The notes: generated from the sequence alone by a model not told the origin. Positions 25,026 through 34,276 are shown, counted from the stretch's first letter. The stretch: 64,000 nt of DNA from Modestobacter marinus (GCF_019799945.1 NZ_JABGCH010000022.1:24678-88677), one strand, 5' to 3'. A program made the numbers and translations.

Positions 25026-26695
25026 GCGAGCTCCGCGGCCAGCGGGGCCAGGCCCAGCGGGCCGAGGTCGAGCGCGGCCCTGTGCCAGGCCTTGAGGTCG
25101 AACGCGTCGCCGCCGCGCCGCTGTGCCTCCTCGCGGCAGGTCAGCCACACCCGCTCACCGACCTTGTAGACCGGCGCCTGCCCGGGCCACCCGAGGTAGC
25201 GGTGCAGCTCGTCGACCCGCATCGCGTCCTCCATGTTCACGTGCGAGCGGAGGAACGCCAGCGCGACGTCGTAGGTCCACCGGTCCCCGGCGGCCCGCCC
25301 GGCCGGGATCGGCAGGTCCAGGTGGACGCCGATGTCCAGCACGACGCGGGCGGCCCGCAGCTCCTGCGCGTCAAGCATGCCCAGCCGGTCGCCGGCGTCC
25401 TCGAGGTGGCCGAGCTCGCCCATCAGCCGCTCGGCGTACAGCGCCCAGCCCTCGCCGTGCCCGGAGCACCAGCACAGCAGCCGCTGCCAGCGGTTGAGCA
25501 GCGCGGCGTTGTAGACGGTCTGCGCGATCTGCAGGTGGTGGCCGGGGACGCCCTCGTGGAAGACCGTCGTCGTCTCCCGCCACGTGGTCATGTCGCTGAC
25601 GCCCTCGGGCAGCGACCACCACATCCGGCCGGGCCGGCTGAAGTCCTCGGTCGGGCCGGTGTAGTAGACGCCCTCGCCCGACGTCGGGGTCAGCCGTCCC
25701 TCGATCCGCTTGACCGGGTCCGGGATGTCGAAGTGGACGCCGTCCAGCGCGGCCATCGCCCGGTCGGCGGTCCCCTGCAGCCACTCCTGCAGGGCCTCCC
25801 GGCCGCGCACCTGACGGGCCGGGTCGGCGTCGAGCGCGGCTATGGCGCCGGCGATGCCCTGCCCCGGGGCGATCTGCTCGGCGACCGCCTCCTTCTCGGC
25901 GACGATCCGGGCGAGCTCGTCCCATCCCCAGGCGTAGGTCTCGTCGAGGTCGAGGTCGAGGCCCGCGTGGTAGCGGGACTCCAGCGCGTACCGCTCCCGG
26001 CCGACGCAGTCCCGCTCGGGGGCGACCGGCAGCAGCTCCCGCTCGACGGCGTCGGCGAACTCGACCAGCGCCCGGGCCGTGGCCTCGGCGCCGCGGGTCA
26101 GGTCGGTCCGCACCGCGTCGCCGACCTCCGCGCGTCCCACGAACTGCGCGTAGAAGCCCGGCCTCTCCGGGGTGCCGGCCCAGCGCCGGGCGATGCCCGC
26201 CGCCAGCCGCACCTGCCGGGCGGCGGAGACCTGCCCGGCGTCGGCCGCGGAGCGCAGCCCCTGCCGGTACCCGGCCAGGGCCGCGGGGAGCGCGGTGAGC
26301 CGCCGGGCGATCGTCGCCCAGTCGTCGTCGGTCTCGGCGGGCATCAGGTCGAACGTGGACCGGAAGTCCTGCAGCGGGCTGGCGATCGTGTTCAGCGAGG
26401 ACGCCGCCAGCCCGGCCTCGTGCAGGGCGAGCTCGGCGCCGAGGCGCTCCAGCATCGCGCTGCGGGCGACGTCGTCGCGGCGCTCGGCCGGATCGGTCCG
26501 GTCCACCGCGGCAACGGTGCGGCGCAGCAGCTCCGCGGTCGCGGCATGCCCGTCGGGAGTGAGGTCGGGCCACTCGTCGTCGTGCCCGGGGACGCCGATG
26601 TAGGTGGCGACGGTGGGCTGGTCGGCGGCGTACTCGTCGACGAAGCGGTCGGCCAGCTGGTCGAGCTCGGACGGCGGACGCGTGGGCTCACTCAC
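25016..26695 (-). CDS. DUF885 family protein (putative metallopeptidase-like)
   Basis: 559 aa, typical DUF885 length. The motif HEGVPGHHLQ (about residue 375), with HGEGWALYAERLMGEL downstream, resembles a zinc-peptidase HExxH-like arrangement and is the family hallmark. Other family segments are YYTGPTEDFSRPGRMWWSLP and HVNMEDAMRVDELHRYLGWPGQAPVYKVGERVW. There is no signal peptide, so it should be cytoplasmic. It is monocistronic, convergent with the ArsR-like gene. Proteolytic activity is known or suspected for only some relatives; the substrate is unknown. Confidence 0.9.
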   Translation of the reverse strand: MSEPTRPPSELDQLADRFVDEYAADQPTVATYIGVPGHDDEWPDLTPDGHAATAELLRRTVAAVDRTDPAERRDDVARSAMLERLGAELALHEAGLAASSLNTIASPLQDFRSTFDLMPAETDDDWATIARRLTALPAALAGYRQGLRSAADAGQVSAARQVRLAAGIARRWAGTPERPGFYAQFVGRAEVGDAVRTDLTRGAEATARALVEFADAVERELLPVAPERDCVGRERYALESRYHAGLDLDLDETYAWGWDELARIVAEKEAVAEQIAPGQGIAGAIAALDADPARQVRGREALQEWLQGTADRAMAALDGVHFDIPDPVKRIEGRLTPTSGEGVYYTGPTEDFSRPGRMWWSLPEGVSDMTTWRETTTVFHEGVPGHHLQIAQTVYNAALLNRWQRLLCWCSGHGEGWALYAERLMGELGHLEDAGDRLGMLDAQELRAARVVLDIGVHLDLPIPAGRAAGDRWTYDVALAFLRSHVNMEDAMRVDELHRYLGWPGQAPVYKVGERVWLTCREEAQRRGGDAFDLKAWHRAALDLGPLGLAPLAAELARM

Positions 26696-26764
26696 ATCCG
26701 GGACGTTATCCCGCGCCCCAGCGCAGCCCGCCCGGGGTCCGGCCCCTGGACCGGCACGGCGGGG

Positions 26765-27133
26765 TCAGCGCCGCTCGGGCTCGGCCGGCACCCCCGGGTC
26801 CACCCGCATGGGCAGCTCCGCCTGCACACGGCGCCAGTGGTAGACGTACAGCGGCCCGGCGATCAGCAGCGTGGTGGCCCCGCCGACCATGTCCAGCACC
26901 GACTGCCGCCGCTGGGAGTCGCGGGCCCGCTCCTCCTGCCGCTGCTGCTCCTCCTCGGTCAGGTCCTCGACGGGCGCCTCGTAGTAGTAGCCGAAGTAGC
27001 CCGGGTCCGGATACAGCAGCGACACGGTGCTGCGGACGAACTGGACCGCCGCGAAGATCGACACCACCAGCGTGATCAGGCAGACCAGGTACAGGTAGAG
27101 GTTGCGCAGGTTGAAGCGCTCGGGGAGGGCCAC
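26765..27133 (-). CDS. Small two-span membrane protein
   Basis: 122 aa from GTG 27133, with AGGAG five bases upstream. Two hydrophobic helices (about residues 12-32, YLYLVCLITLVVSIFAAVQFV, and 82-98) flank a charged middle rich in Glu/Gln/Arg (DLTEEEQQRQEERARDSQRRQ) and a Tyr/Pro stretch (YPDPGYFGYYYEAP). This resembles DUF5671-type small membrane proteins, but I am not certain. It sits alone between the DUF885 gene and the PAP2 gene on the same strand. Function unknown. Confidence 0.7.
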   Translation of the reverse strand: MALPERFNLRNLYLYLVCLITLVVSIFAAVQFVRSTVSLLYPDPGYFGYYYEAPVEDLTEEEQQRQEERARDSQRRQSVLDMVGGATTLLIAGPLYVYHWRRVQAELPMRVDPGVPAEPERR

Positions 27134-27233
27134 GGTGGCTCCTGTCTGGGTGCGCCGATGCCGTCGGGTGAGGGGCATGGTGCCGTCGACCGGCCGTCCG
27201 GGACGCGCCCCGGACCGTCACGCTGCGCAAGCG

Positions 27234-27935
27234 TTACCGAACGGGCGCGCGGGGCGGCGTCGGTGGGACGAGCCTGAGGACGACGAGCAGCCACGGCACG
27301 GCGAACGCGACGCTGCCCAGCACGTCGGTGGGGAAGTGGGCGCCGCGGTAGAGCCGCGCGACCGCCACCACCGCCACGACGACCACCGCGGCGGTCAGCA
27401 CCAGCCAGCGCCACCAGGCCCGGGTCGCGGCCAGCACCAGGGCCGCGATCCCGCCGTAGAGGCAGATGGCCGCGGCCGTGTGCCCGGACGGGAAGCTGGA
27501 GGTGGGCGGGAGCTCGGCGTCGAGGTGCACCACCGGCGGCCGCGGCCGGTCGATCAGCGCCGTCGTGGTGAGGAAGATGGCCAGCTCACCGCCGAGGGCC
27601 AGCGCGAGGACCGCGGCCGGACGCCAGTGCCGGAGCGCGAGCGACCCGGCCGTCGCGGCGACCAGGCCGACGGCGGCGACCACGGCGGTGTTGCCGAGCT
27701 CGTCGAGCGTGTCCGAGGCGGCGTCGAGGGTCGGCGTGCGCTGGTCGGCGAACCACTCGTCGGCGCCGGAGTCCACCTCCTCGACCGCCGTCCCGGTCTC
27801 GGCCCGGGTGACCAGCAGGCCGATCCCCACGGCCAGACCGAGGAGGACGACGGCGGCGAACAGCAGCCCCAGTGCCGTCGTCCACGGACTACGGCCGGCC
27901 GCACTGCGAGACCTCACCGACGGAGGGTGGCGCAT
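27234..27935 (-). CDS. PAP2 superfamily membrane phosphatase
   Basis: 233 aa. The three phosphatase signatures are present: DRPRPPV (motif 1, with RP), SFPSGHTAA (motif 2) and RLYRGAHFPTDVLGS (motif 3, with His and Asp). About five to six membrane spans, with the active site on the outer face as is usual. Relatives dephosphorylate undecaprenyl pyrophosphate or phosphatidic/phosphatidylglycerol phosphates; which applies cannot be told. It is divergent from the kinase-transporter gene across a 353-bp gap. Confidence 0.92.
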   Translation of the reverse strand: MRHPPSVRSRSAAGRSPWTTALGLLFAAVVLLGLAVGIGLLVTRAETGTAVEEVDSGADEWFADQRTPTLDAASDTLDELGNTAVVAAVGLVAATAGSLALRHWRPAAVLALALGGELAIFLTTTALIDRPRPPVVHLDAELPPTSSFPSGHTAAAICLYGGIAALVLAATRAWWRWLVLTAAVVVVAVVAVARLYRGAHFPTDVLGSVAFAVPWLLVVLRLVPPTPPRAPVR

Positions 27936-28288
27936 CCGGCTCCTTCATCGGGGCATTGCCGGCGTCGGCCGGGTGAGCGGAGGATGCCCGAACGGGATCG
28001 GGGACGAGGCCACCGGCGCAGCCACGCTGCAAGCGTCATCTGTGCGGCGGCGCAGGCGCGTTGGGAGCGTGCCGCGAACAGCCTCGCATTCGCGCCGACG
28101 GCGTCCCGCGGTCCGGACACGGGGGTCGATCACCGACGCGAGGAGCCGCACACCCTGGCGACGGCGCGCCGGTCCTGCTCTGATTGAGCGCCGTCGGCGC
28201 GGAACCCGCCACCGGTACTGCCCCGCTGCCGCGGAGCCACGGGGCGAGCCGGCGCGAGCGAGCCCCGGGCTGAGTGGAGGCGGTCGGC
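27936..28288. other. Intergenic region upstream of the kinase-transporter gene, about 353 bp
   Basis: No credible coding frame, RNA gene or strong hairpin is seen. It is somewhat less G/C-rich than surrounding genes and must hold the promoters of the PAP2 gene and of the kinase-transporter gene. GAGTGGAGG at 28272-28280 is the ribosome site for ATG 28289. Confidence 0.4.
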
Positions 28289-31200
28289 ATGACGATGTTG
28301 CAGTCGGGCAGCGAGATCGCCGGCTACCGGATCGAGTCCCTGATCGGTCGGGGTGGCATGGCGGTCGTCTACCGCGCCGAGGACGTGCGTCTGGGCCGCA
28401 AGGTCGCGTTGAAGCTCCTTCCGCCTCAGCTTTCCGACAACGAGCAGTTCCGCCAGCGTTTCATCCAGGAGTCACGGCTGGCGGCGTCGCTGGAGCACCC
28501 GAACATCGTGCCCATCTACGGCGCCGGGGAGGCCGACGGGCAGTTGTTCATCGCGATGCGGTACGTCCTGGGCAGCGACCTGAGGGGCCTGCTGTCGCAG
28601 CAGGGTGGTCCCCTGCCGCTGGACCGGCTGCTGCGGCTGTCCAGCCAGATCGGGGATGCGCTGGACACGGCACACCGGGCCGGACTGGTGCACCGGGACG
28701 TCAAGCCGGACAACCTTCTCGTCGCCGCCAGCCGCGACAACCCGGGTCAGTCCAAGGGCGACCACTTCTACCTGACCGACTTCGGGATCACCAAGCGCAG
28801 CACCGAGCTGTCGGGCGGGCTGACGGCCAGCGGACAGTTCCTCGGCTCCGTCGACTACGTCTCCCCCGAGCAGATCCAGGGTAAGCCGGTGGGGGCAACG
28901 GCGGACATCTACTCGCTGGGGTGCGTGCTCTACGAGTGCCTGACCGGGCAGCTGCCCTTCCGCCGGGACGACGACGCCGCGCTGCTGTGGGCCCACCTCG
29001 TCGACATACCGCCGCCGATCACGGGGATCCGCCCCGAGCTGCCCGCGGCGGTCGACGCCGTGGTGGCGCGGGCCATGGCCAAGGAGCCGGTGGACCGCTA
29101 CGCGTCCTGCCAGGAGCTCGTGGACGAGCTCGCGCAGGCCCTCGGCATGCAGGCCCCCGTGTCCTCGCCGGGTGGCCGGTCGACGGGGGACGGTGGAGCG
29201 GCCGAGCCCCGCGACGACGCGACGCCCGACGGCCTCCGAGCGGGATCGGGCGTCGAGGACGTTCCCGGCCGGAGCCGGCAGCCGCCGTCGCCCTCCGGCC
29301 CGTCCGAGCACGTGTGCGTCCCAGCGGACGCCGCACCCGGGGCCGCCCCGCCGGCGGCCGCCGAGACGGATTCCGAGGACCCGCTCGCCGTCCCCCTGGA
29401 GGTGCGCGCGGGGGACCGGCGATGGGTCGTACCTCCGTGGGAGACCGTCACCCTTGGTCGCGACATGGAGGTCGGCGGGCCCATCACGGACGGGCGGGTG
29501 TCCCGTCACCACGCGACCGTCCAGCACGGCTCGGCGGGGTGGGTGCTCAGCGACCACAGCCGCAACGGCGTTTTCCTGGCGGGCCGGCGCACACCGCGAG
29601 TCCTGCTCACGGGTTCCACGGTCGTCTCGCTCGGGCACCCCGTCGAGGGTGTCGCGGTCACCTTGACCCCGCTCGCTACGACACGTGACGTGCCCGGCGG
29701 GGCGCCTCCCACGCACGCGGCGCTGTCCGCCGTGCACCACCTCCCGCCGGATCGGCTCGCCATCGGACGTCTGCCGGACAACGACGTGGTGGTGGACGAC
29801 CTCCTGGTCTCCCGTCACCATGCAGTTCTCGAGCGGAGCCCGGAAGGCTGGCGGCTGCGGGACCTGAACAGCGCGAACGGGACGTTCCTGAACGGCCGGG
29901 GGGTCGACGAGGCGCTCGTGGCCGAGCGAGACCTGATCGGCGTCGGACGCACCCTGCTGCAGCTGTCCGGTGATCGGCTGGTGCAGTACGAGGACCGGGG
30001 GGACGTCGACATCGAGGCCGACGACCTGGTCGTGATCCGCGACGGTCGGCGATTGCTCGACGGGGTGGGATTCCGTCTACCGGGCCGGAGTCTGCTGGCA
30101 GTCCTCGGTCCGAGCGGCTCGGGCAAGTCGACCCTGCTCGGCGCGTTGACCGGGACCCGCCCGGCCGACTCGGGTGCGGTCAGCTACGGCGGCCGGGACC
30201 TCTACGACGAGTACGAGGAGCTGCAGCAGCGGATCGGGGTCGTCCCCCAGGACGACATTCTGCATCCGCAGTTGACCGTGCGTCGCGCGCTGTCGTACGC
30301 GGCCCGCCTGCGCTTTCCGCCGGACGTCCCGGCCGTGGTCCGGGAGCAGCGCATCCAGGAGGTGCTCGACGAACTGGGACTCGCCGAGCGCGCCGACCTC
30401 CGCATCGACCGCCTGTCCGGTGGCCAGCGCAAGCGGACGAGCGTGGCCCTCGAGTTGTTGACCCGGCCCTCCCTCCTCTTCCTCGACGAGCCCACCTCGG
30501 GACTGGACCCGGGGCTCGACAAGCAGGTGATGGGGAGCCTGCGGGACCTCGCGGACGGCGGTCGCACCGTGGTCGTGGTCACGCACAACGTCGCCAACCT
30601 GGACGTGTGCGATCAACTCGTGATCCTGGCCCCGGGAGGTCGGGTCGCCTACGACGGCCCACCGCGCCGGGCACTGGACTACTTCGGCGTCACGGACTTC
30701 GCGGACATCTTCACGCAGTTGGAGAACGACCCGGCGACCGATTGGGCCGCCCGGTTCCGACGCTCGGACATCGCCCCTCGGCCACCCACCCGGCCGGCGC
30801 GTCGAGCGGCTCCTGCCACCGCTGCGCCACCACGGCGATCGGGCTTCACCCAGTTCCCCGTCCTGTGCCGTCGGACGTTCGACGTGATGCTGGCCGACCG
30901 GACCTACCTGGCCTTCCTCGCCCTGCTGCCGGTCCTGTTGAGCGGTGTCGCGCACGCCCTCCCCGCCCCGCACGGACTCTCGACCGCGCGGGGTGATGTC
31001 ACCGCGACGCAGCTCCTGCTGGTGCTGACGATGTCCGGCACGTTGATGGGCACCGCCTCATCGATCCGTGAACTGGTCAAGGAACGCACCATCTACGAGC
31101 GTGAGCGATCGATCGGGTTGTCGAGCACCGCTTACCTCGCCGCCAAGCTCACCGTCCTGGGTCTGGTGACCGCTGTCCAGGCAGCCGTGTTCTGCGCCGT

Positions 31201-31711
31201 GGCGCTGCTGGGCCGGGCGGGTCCCGACGGCGCGACGACTCTCGGGTCGGGGCGTCTGGAGATCGCGGTGAGCGTCGTTGCGGTGACGTGCGCGTCCATG
31301 GTGCTGGGCCTGGTGATCTCCACGGCGATCGGCAACGCCGACCGAGGCATGCCGCTGCTGGTTCTCACGGTGATGGTGCAGCTCGTCCTGGCGGGCGGGC
31401 TGTTCCCCCTCGTCGGCCGGGCCGGTCTCGACCAGCTCTCCTGGATCCTCCCGTCGCGCTGGGGCTTCGCGATGGGAGCAGCGACCATGGACCTCGGCAG
31501 GGTGCCTCCGCCGGTCGACGACCCGCTGTGGCGGCACAGCGCGAGTGCCTGGACCGCCGATCTGCTCGTCCTCGCGGCACTGGCCCTCGTGATGATCTGC
31601 GTGGTCGCCTGGGGCCTGTGGCGGTCCGATCCCACCCGTCAGCGTCGTGCGACCCGCCTACGACGTAGGCCCACGCACGCCGACTCCCGACCCGGAGTGG
31701 CCGCGGCGTAG
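28289..31711 (+). CDS. Fused Ser/Thr protein kinase - FHA - FHA - ABC transporter (PknF/Rv1747-like in one chain)
   Basis: 1140 aa from ATG 28289, with GGAGG eight bases upstream. Order: Ser/Thr kinase (about 8-275) with GRGGMAVVYRAED, catalytic Lys in VALKLL, HRDVKPDN near residue 135, DFG near 164 and SPEQ; a Ser/Pro/Gly-rich linker (about 280-375); FHA1 (about 380-460: TLGRD, VSRHHATV, SRNGVFL); FHA2 (about 488-560: AIGRLPDND, VSRHHAVLE, SANGTFLNG); ABC ATPase (about 575-800: GPSGSGKST near 607, LSGGQRKR near 710, LLFLDEPTSGLD, VVVTHN); ABC2 membrane domain with about six spans (about 868-1115). In Mycobacterium tuberculosis the kinase PknF and the FHA-ABC exporter Rv1747 are separate adjacent genes; here they are one protein. 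All catalytic and phosphothreonine-binding residues look intact. The transported substrate is unknown. Confidence 0.92.
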   Translation: MTMLQSGSEIAGYRIESLIGRGGMAVVYRAEDVRLGRKVALKLLPPQLSDNEQFRQRFIQESRLAASLEHPNIVPIYGAGEADGQLFIAMRYVLGSDLRGLLSQQGGPLPLDRLLRLSSQIGDALDTAHRAGLVHRDVKPDNLLVAASRDNPGQSKGDHFYLTDFGITKRSTELSGGLTASGQFLGSVDYVSPEQIQGKPVGATADIYSLGCVLYECLTGQLPFRRDDDAALLWAHLVDIPPPITGIRPELPAAVDAVVARAMAKEPVDRYASCQELVDELAQALGMQAPVSSPGGRSTGDGGAAEPRDDATPDGLRAGSGVEDVPGRSRQPPSPSGPSEHVCVPADAAPGAAPPAAAETDSEDPLAVPLEVRAGDRRWVVPPWETVTLGRDMEVGGPITDGRVSRHHATVQHGSAGWVLSDHSRNGVFLAGRRTPRVLLTGSTVVSLGHPVEGVAVTLTPLATTRDVPGGAPPTHAALSAVHHLPPDRLAIGRLPDNDVVVDDLLVSRHHAVLERSPEGWRLRDLNSANGTFLNGRGVDEALVAERDLIGVGRTLLQLSGDRLVQYEDRGDVDIEADDLVVIRDGRRLLDGVGFRLPGRSLLAVLGPSGSGKSTLLGALTGTRPADSGAVSYGGRDLYDEYEELQQRIGVVPQDDILHPQLTVRRALSYAARLRFPPDVPAVVREQRIQEVLDELGLAERADLRIDRLSGGQRKRTSVALELLTRPSLLFLDEPTSGLDPGLDKQVMGSLRDLADGGRTVVVVTHNVANLDVCDQLVILAPGGRVAYDGPPRRALDYFGVTDFADIFTQLENDPATDWAARFRRSDIAPRPPTRPARRAAPATAAPPRRSGFTQFPVLCRRTFDVMLADRTYLAFLALLPVLLSGVAHALPAPHGLSTARGDVTATQLLLVLTMSGTLMGTASSIRELVKERTIYERERSIGLSSTAYLAAKLTVLGLVTAVQAAVFCAVALLGRAGPDGATTLGSGRLEIAVSVVAVTCASMVLGLVISTAIGNADRGMPLLVLTVMVQLVLAGGLFPLVGRAGLDQLSWILPSRWGFAMGAATMDLGRVPPPVDDPLWRHSASAWTADLLVLAALALVMICVVAWGLWRSDPTRQRRATRLRRRPTHADSRPGVAAA

Positions 31712-31876
31712 CCGGTCGACCCCTCAGCGCGATGGCCTCACCGCGCGAGCACCCCTCGCTACGGCTGTCGCGGCTCAGCGGCGCGGATGTACCTCGTGGA
31801 ACTGGAGACTCGTGCGAGCCGACGACCAGGCCAGCCCACGGCGCGATACGCGGCACCCGAGGCCTCGGGAGGAACC

Positions 31877-34246
31877 TTGGACCCACAGACCTTCGGTCCG
31901 TACCGGCTGGAGGCACTCATCGGCCACGGCGGCATGGGCGAGGTCTACCGGGCCTACGACACTGTGCGTGAGCGGACGGTGGCGCTCAAGCGACTACGCC
32001 CGGAGTTCGTGGCCGATGAGAGGTACCGCGCCCGGTTCCTCAGGGAGTGCCACGGTGCCGCGGGGCTGACGGAGGCCCACGTCATCCCGATCCACGACTT
32101 CGGGGAGATCGACGGCCGGCTCTACCTCGACATGCGACTGATCGAGGGCCAGGACCTCGGTGAGCTGCTGGCGACCCTGGGCCCGCTGCCGCCTCACGCG
32201 GCCGTCGACGTCGTCGAGCAGGTCGCGGCCGCACTCGACGCCGCACATCGCGCGGGACTGGTGCACCGCGACGTCAAACCGTCGAACGTGCTGCTCGGTG
32301 GCGACGCTCCCGCCCGCCACTGCTACCTGGCCGACTTCGGGCTGACGGGAAAGGTCGGCCACGGCAGCGTCTCGCTGACCGCGACCGGGACCACGGTCGG
32401 GACGCTGGACTACATCGCGCCAGAGCGGCTGACCGGCCGCCCCAGCGACCACCGGGTGGACGTGTACTCGCTGGCCTGCCTGCTGCACGAAGCGCTGACC
32501 GGGCACCCACCGTTCGAGGCCGACGAACTGCCGGCGATGATCCACTCGCACCTGAACCTGCAACCGCCGCCGGCCTCGGCGCTCGTCGCGGGTGTACCGG
32601 CGACGCTGGACGCGGTCATCGCGCGGGGCATGGCCAAGGACCCCGACGCCCGGTACGGGAGCGCCGGTGAACTGGCTGCCGCCGCACGCGCCGCGATCAG
32701 CGGGCCGGTCGCGGCGTCGCCGATGACCGATGTCGTCGAGACGGGGGTCGCCGGGTTCGGGCCGGTGCCGCCGCCGGCGACCGGCTCGGCCGAGACGGGG
32801 CCCGCCGAGGTGGGGCCGGCGATGCCGCCGACGGTCGGCTCGACCGAGACGGGGATCGCCGAGGTCAGGTCCGCGAGAGCACGTCGTGTCCGCTCGCCCG
32901 CTCCGCGGCGACGGCGCCGCCTGGTGTCCAGGCTGCTCGTCCTCGGTGTGCTCGTCCTCGCCCTGGGGGCGGTCATCGAGGCGGTGACCCTGTTCGGTTC
33001 GGACGACCCCACGGTGGTCCGGGCGGAGGCCGCCGGCGAACCGGGAGAGGCACCCTTCACCCCACCCGCGAGCGAGGAGCAGCCCCAGCAGGCGCCCCCG
33101 CCCGGGGCGAGCGGCACGGTGTCCGGCGATGCTCCGGGTCTCTACGGCGGCTCGGGGACCGATGAGTGCCGTCCCGAGGACATCGCCTCGTTCCTGGACG
33201 CACATCCCGATCGGGCAGCGGCCTGGGCGGGGGCGCAGGGGATCCAGACCAGCGAGATCCGGTCGTTCCTCGGCCGGCTCACCTCGCTGACCCTCCGCGC
33301 CGACACGGCCGTGACCAACTACGGCTACCGGGACGGTGTGGCCACCCCGATCCAGTCCGTCCTGCAGGCAGGGACGGCGGTGCTCGTCGACGAGCGCGGC
33401 GCACCGCGGGTGCGGTGCGCGTGCGGCAACCCGCTCGGACCTCCGGCACCGCGGACGGCGGTCCGCTACGAGGGTGCGACGTGGTCGGGGTTCTCGCCGC
33501 GGGCAGTCACGGTCGTCCGGCCCGCACCAGCGCCGGTCCAGGAGTTCGTCATCGTGGAGCCGGACACCCAGGCGGTCGTTGCCCGCCCCTGCGCGACCAC
33601 GGGGCAGCTGGACCACCCCGTCGACCCGGCAGCGGTCGAAGCTGCGCTGGCCCTGTGGAGACATGTGGAGGCAGAGGCCTCGGCATTTCCGGCCGCGGGT
33701 GGGTCGAGCTCCCGGTCGAGCAAGGCCGATTCTCACGACGAACCAAGCGGGACAACGGGTACTAGGGAGGACACGGGATCCACGACATCGGGATCGAAGG
33801 AGTCCTCGTCGTCCTCGTCGCCGTCCTCGAAGTCCCAGCCGAGCTCGGCACCGGAGTCCGAGGCGCCGGGATCCCCGCCATCCTCGGAGTCGAAAGTTCC
33901 GCCAGTCTCGGACTCGGTGTCTCCACCGCCGCCGGACTCGGTGTCTCCTCCGCCGCCGGACTCGGTGTCTCCTCCGCCGCCGGACTCGGTGTCTCCTCCG
34001 CCGCCGGACTCGGTGTCTCCTCCGCCGCCGGACTCGGTGTCTCCTCCGCCGCCGGACTCGGTGTCTCCTCCGCCGCCGGACTCGGTGTCTCCTCCGCCGC
34101 CGGAGCCGGTGTCTCCTCCGCCGCCGGTGTCTCCGGCGCCGCCGGTGGAGGACCCGGCGCCGCCGGTCGAGGACCCGCCGTCGCCCCCGGAGTCCCCGCC
34201 GGCGAGCGGGTCGACGACCGGGACCGACCGATGGGCACGGACGTGA
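31877..34246 (+). CDS. Receptor-type Ser/Thr protein kinase with DUF6777-like outer domain and Ser/Pro repeat tail
   Basis: 789 aa from TTG 31877, which has GGGAGGAA just upstream; ATG 31787 (819 aa) is in frame but lacks a ribosome site. The kinase domain (about 6-265) has GHGGMGEVYRAYD, VALKR, HRDVKPSN near 130, DFG near 153 and APERL, all canonical. After a Pro/Thr linker and RRRRRL comes one transmembrane helix (about 350-372). Outside the cell lies a domain (about 420-525: GLYGGSGTDECRPEDI, TNYGYRDGVATPIQSVLQAGTAVLVDERG, VRCACGNPL) that I recognise as DUF6777-like. A Ser-rich stretch and nine copies of DSVSPPPP/EPVSPPPP (about 679-750) form a long tail suited to crossing the cell wall. 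It follows the kinase-transporter gene by 165 bp. Confidence 0.9.
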   Translation: MDPQTFGPYRLEALIGHGGMGEVYRAYDTVRERTVALKRLRPEFVADERYRARFLRECHGAAGLTEAHVIPIHDFGEIDGRLYLDMRLIEGQDLGELLATLGPLPPHAAVDVVEQVAAALDAAHRAGLVHRDVKPSNVLLGGDAPARHCYLADFGLTGKVGHGSVSLTATGTTVGTLDYIAPERLTGRPSDHRVDVYSLACLLHEALTGHPPFEADELPAMIHSHLNLQPPPASALVAGVPATLDAVIARGMAKDPDARYGSAGELAAAARAAISGPVAASPMTDVVETGVAGFGPVPPPATGSAETGPAEVGPAMPPTVGSTETGIAEVRSARARRVRSPAPRRRRRLVSRLLVLGVLVLALGAVIEAVTLFGSDDPTVVRAEAAGEPGEAPFTPPASEEQPQQAPPPGASGTVSGDAPGLYGGSGTDECRPEDIASFLDAHPDRAAAWAGAQGIQTSEIRSFLGRLTSLTLRADTAVTNYGYRDGVATPIQSVLQAGTAVLVDERGAPRVRCACGNPLGPPAPRTAVRYEGATWSGFSPRAVTVVRPAPAPVQEFVIVEPDTQAVVARPCATTGQLDHPVDPAAVEAALALWRHVEAEASAFPAAGGSSSRSSKADSHDEPSGTTGTREDTGSTTSGSKESSSSSSPSSKSQPSSAPESEAPGSPPSSESKVPPVSDSVSPPPPDSVSPPPPDSVSPPPPDSVSPPPPDSVSPPPPDSVSPPPPDSVSPPPPDSVSPPPPEPVSPPPPVSPAPPVEDPAPPVEDPPSPPESPPASGSTTGTDRWART
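33911..34126 (+). repeat. 24-bp coding tandem repeat, nine copies
   Basis: Eight units encode DSVSPPPP and the ninth EPVSPPPP. The first differs from the others at one silent base; units 2-8 are identical, which indicates recent expansion. Copy number probably varies between strains. It encodes the extracellular tail of the receptor kinase. Confidence 0.95.
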
Positions 34247-34250
34247 TCCG

Positions 34251-34276
34251 CCGGCTTTCGACAGGTGTGAAGCCGG
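34251..34276. terminator. Weak hairpin between convergent genes
   Basis: Stem CCGGCTT (34251-34257) with AAGCCGG (34270-34276), 12-nt loop, four bases after the kinase stop and 25 before the amylosucrase stop. Confidence 0.4.

Noticed and set aside
33911-34126. CRISPR-like array
   Set aside because: The 24-bp units are contiguous with no spacers and are in frame in the kinase gene.
33733-34246. Minus-strand glycine-rich repeat protein (GGGGDTES repeats) opposite the kinase tail
   Set aside because: It is the antisense shadow of the DSVSPPPP coding repeat, with no start or ribosome site of its own.
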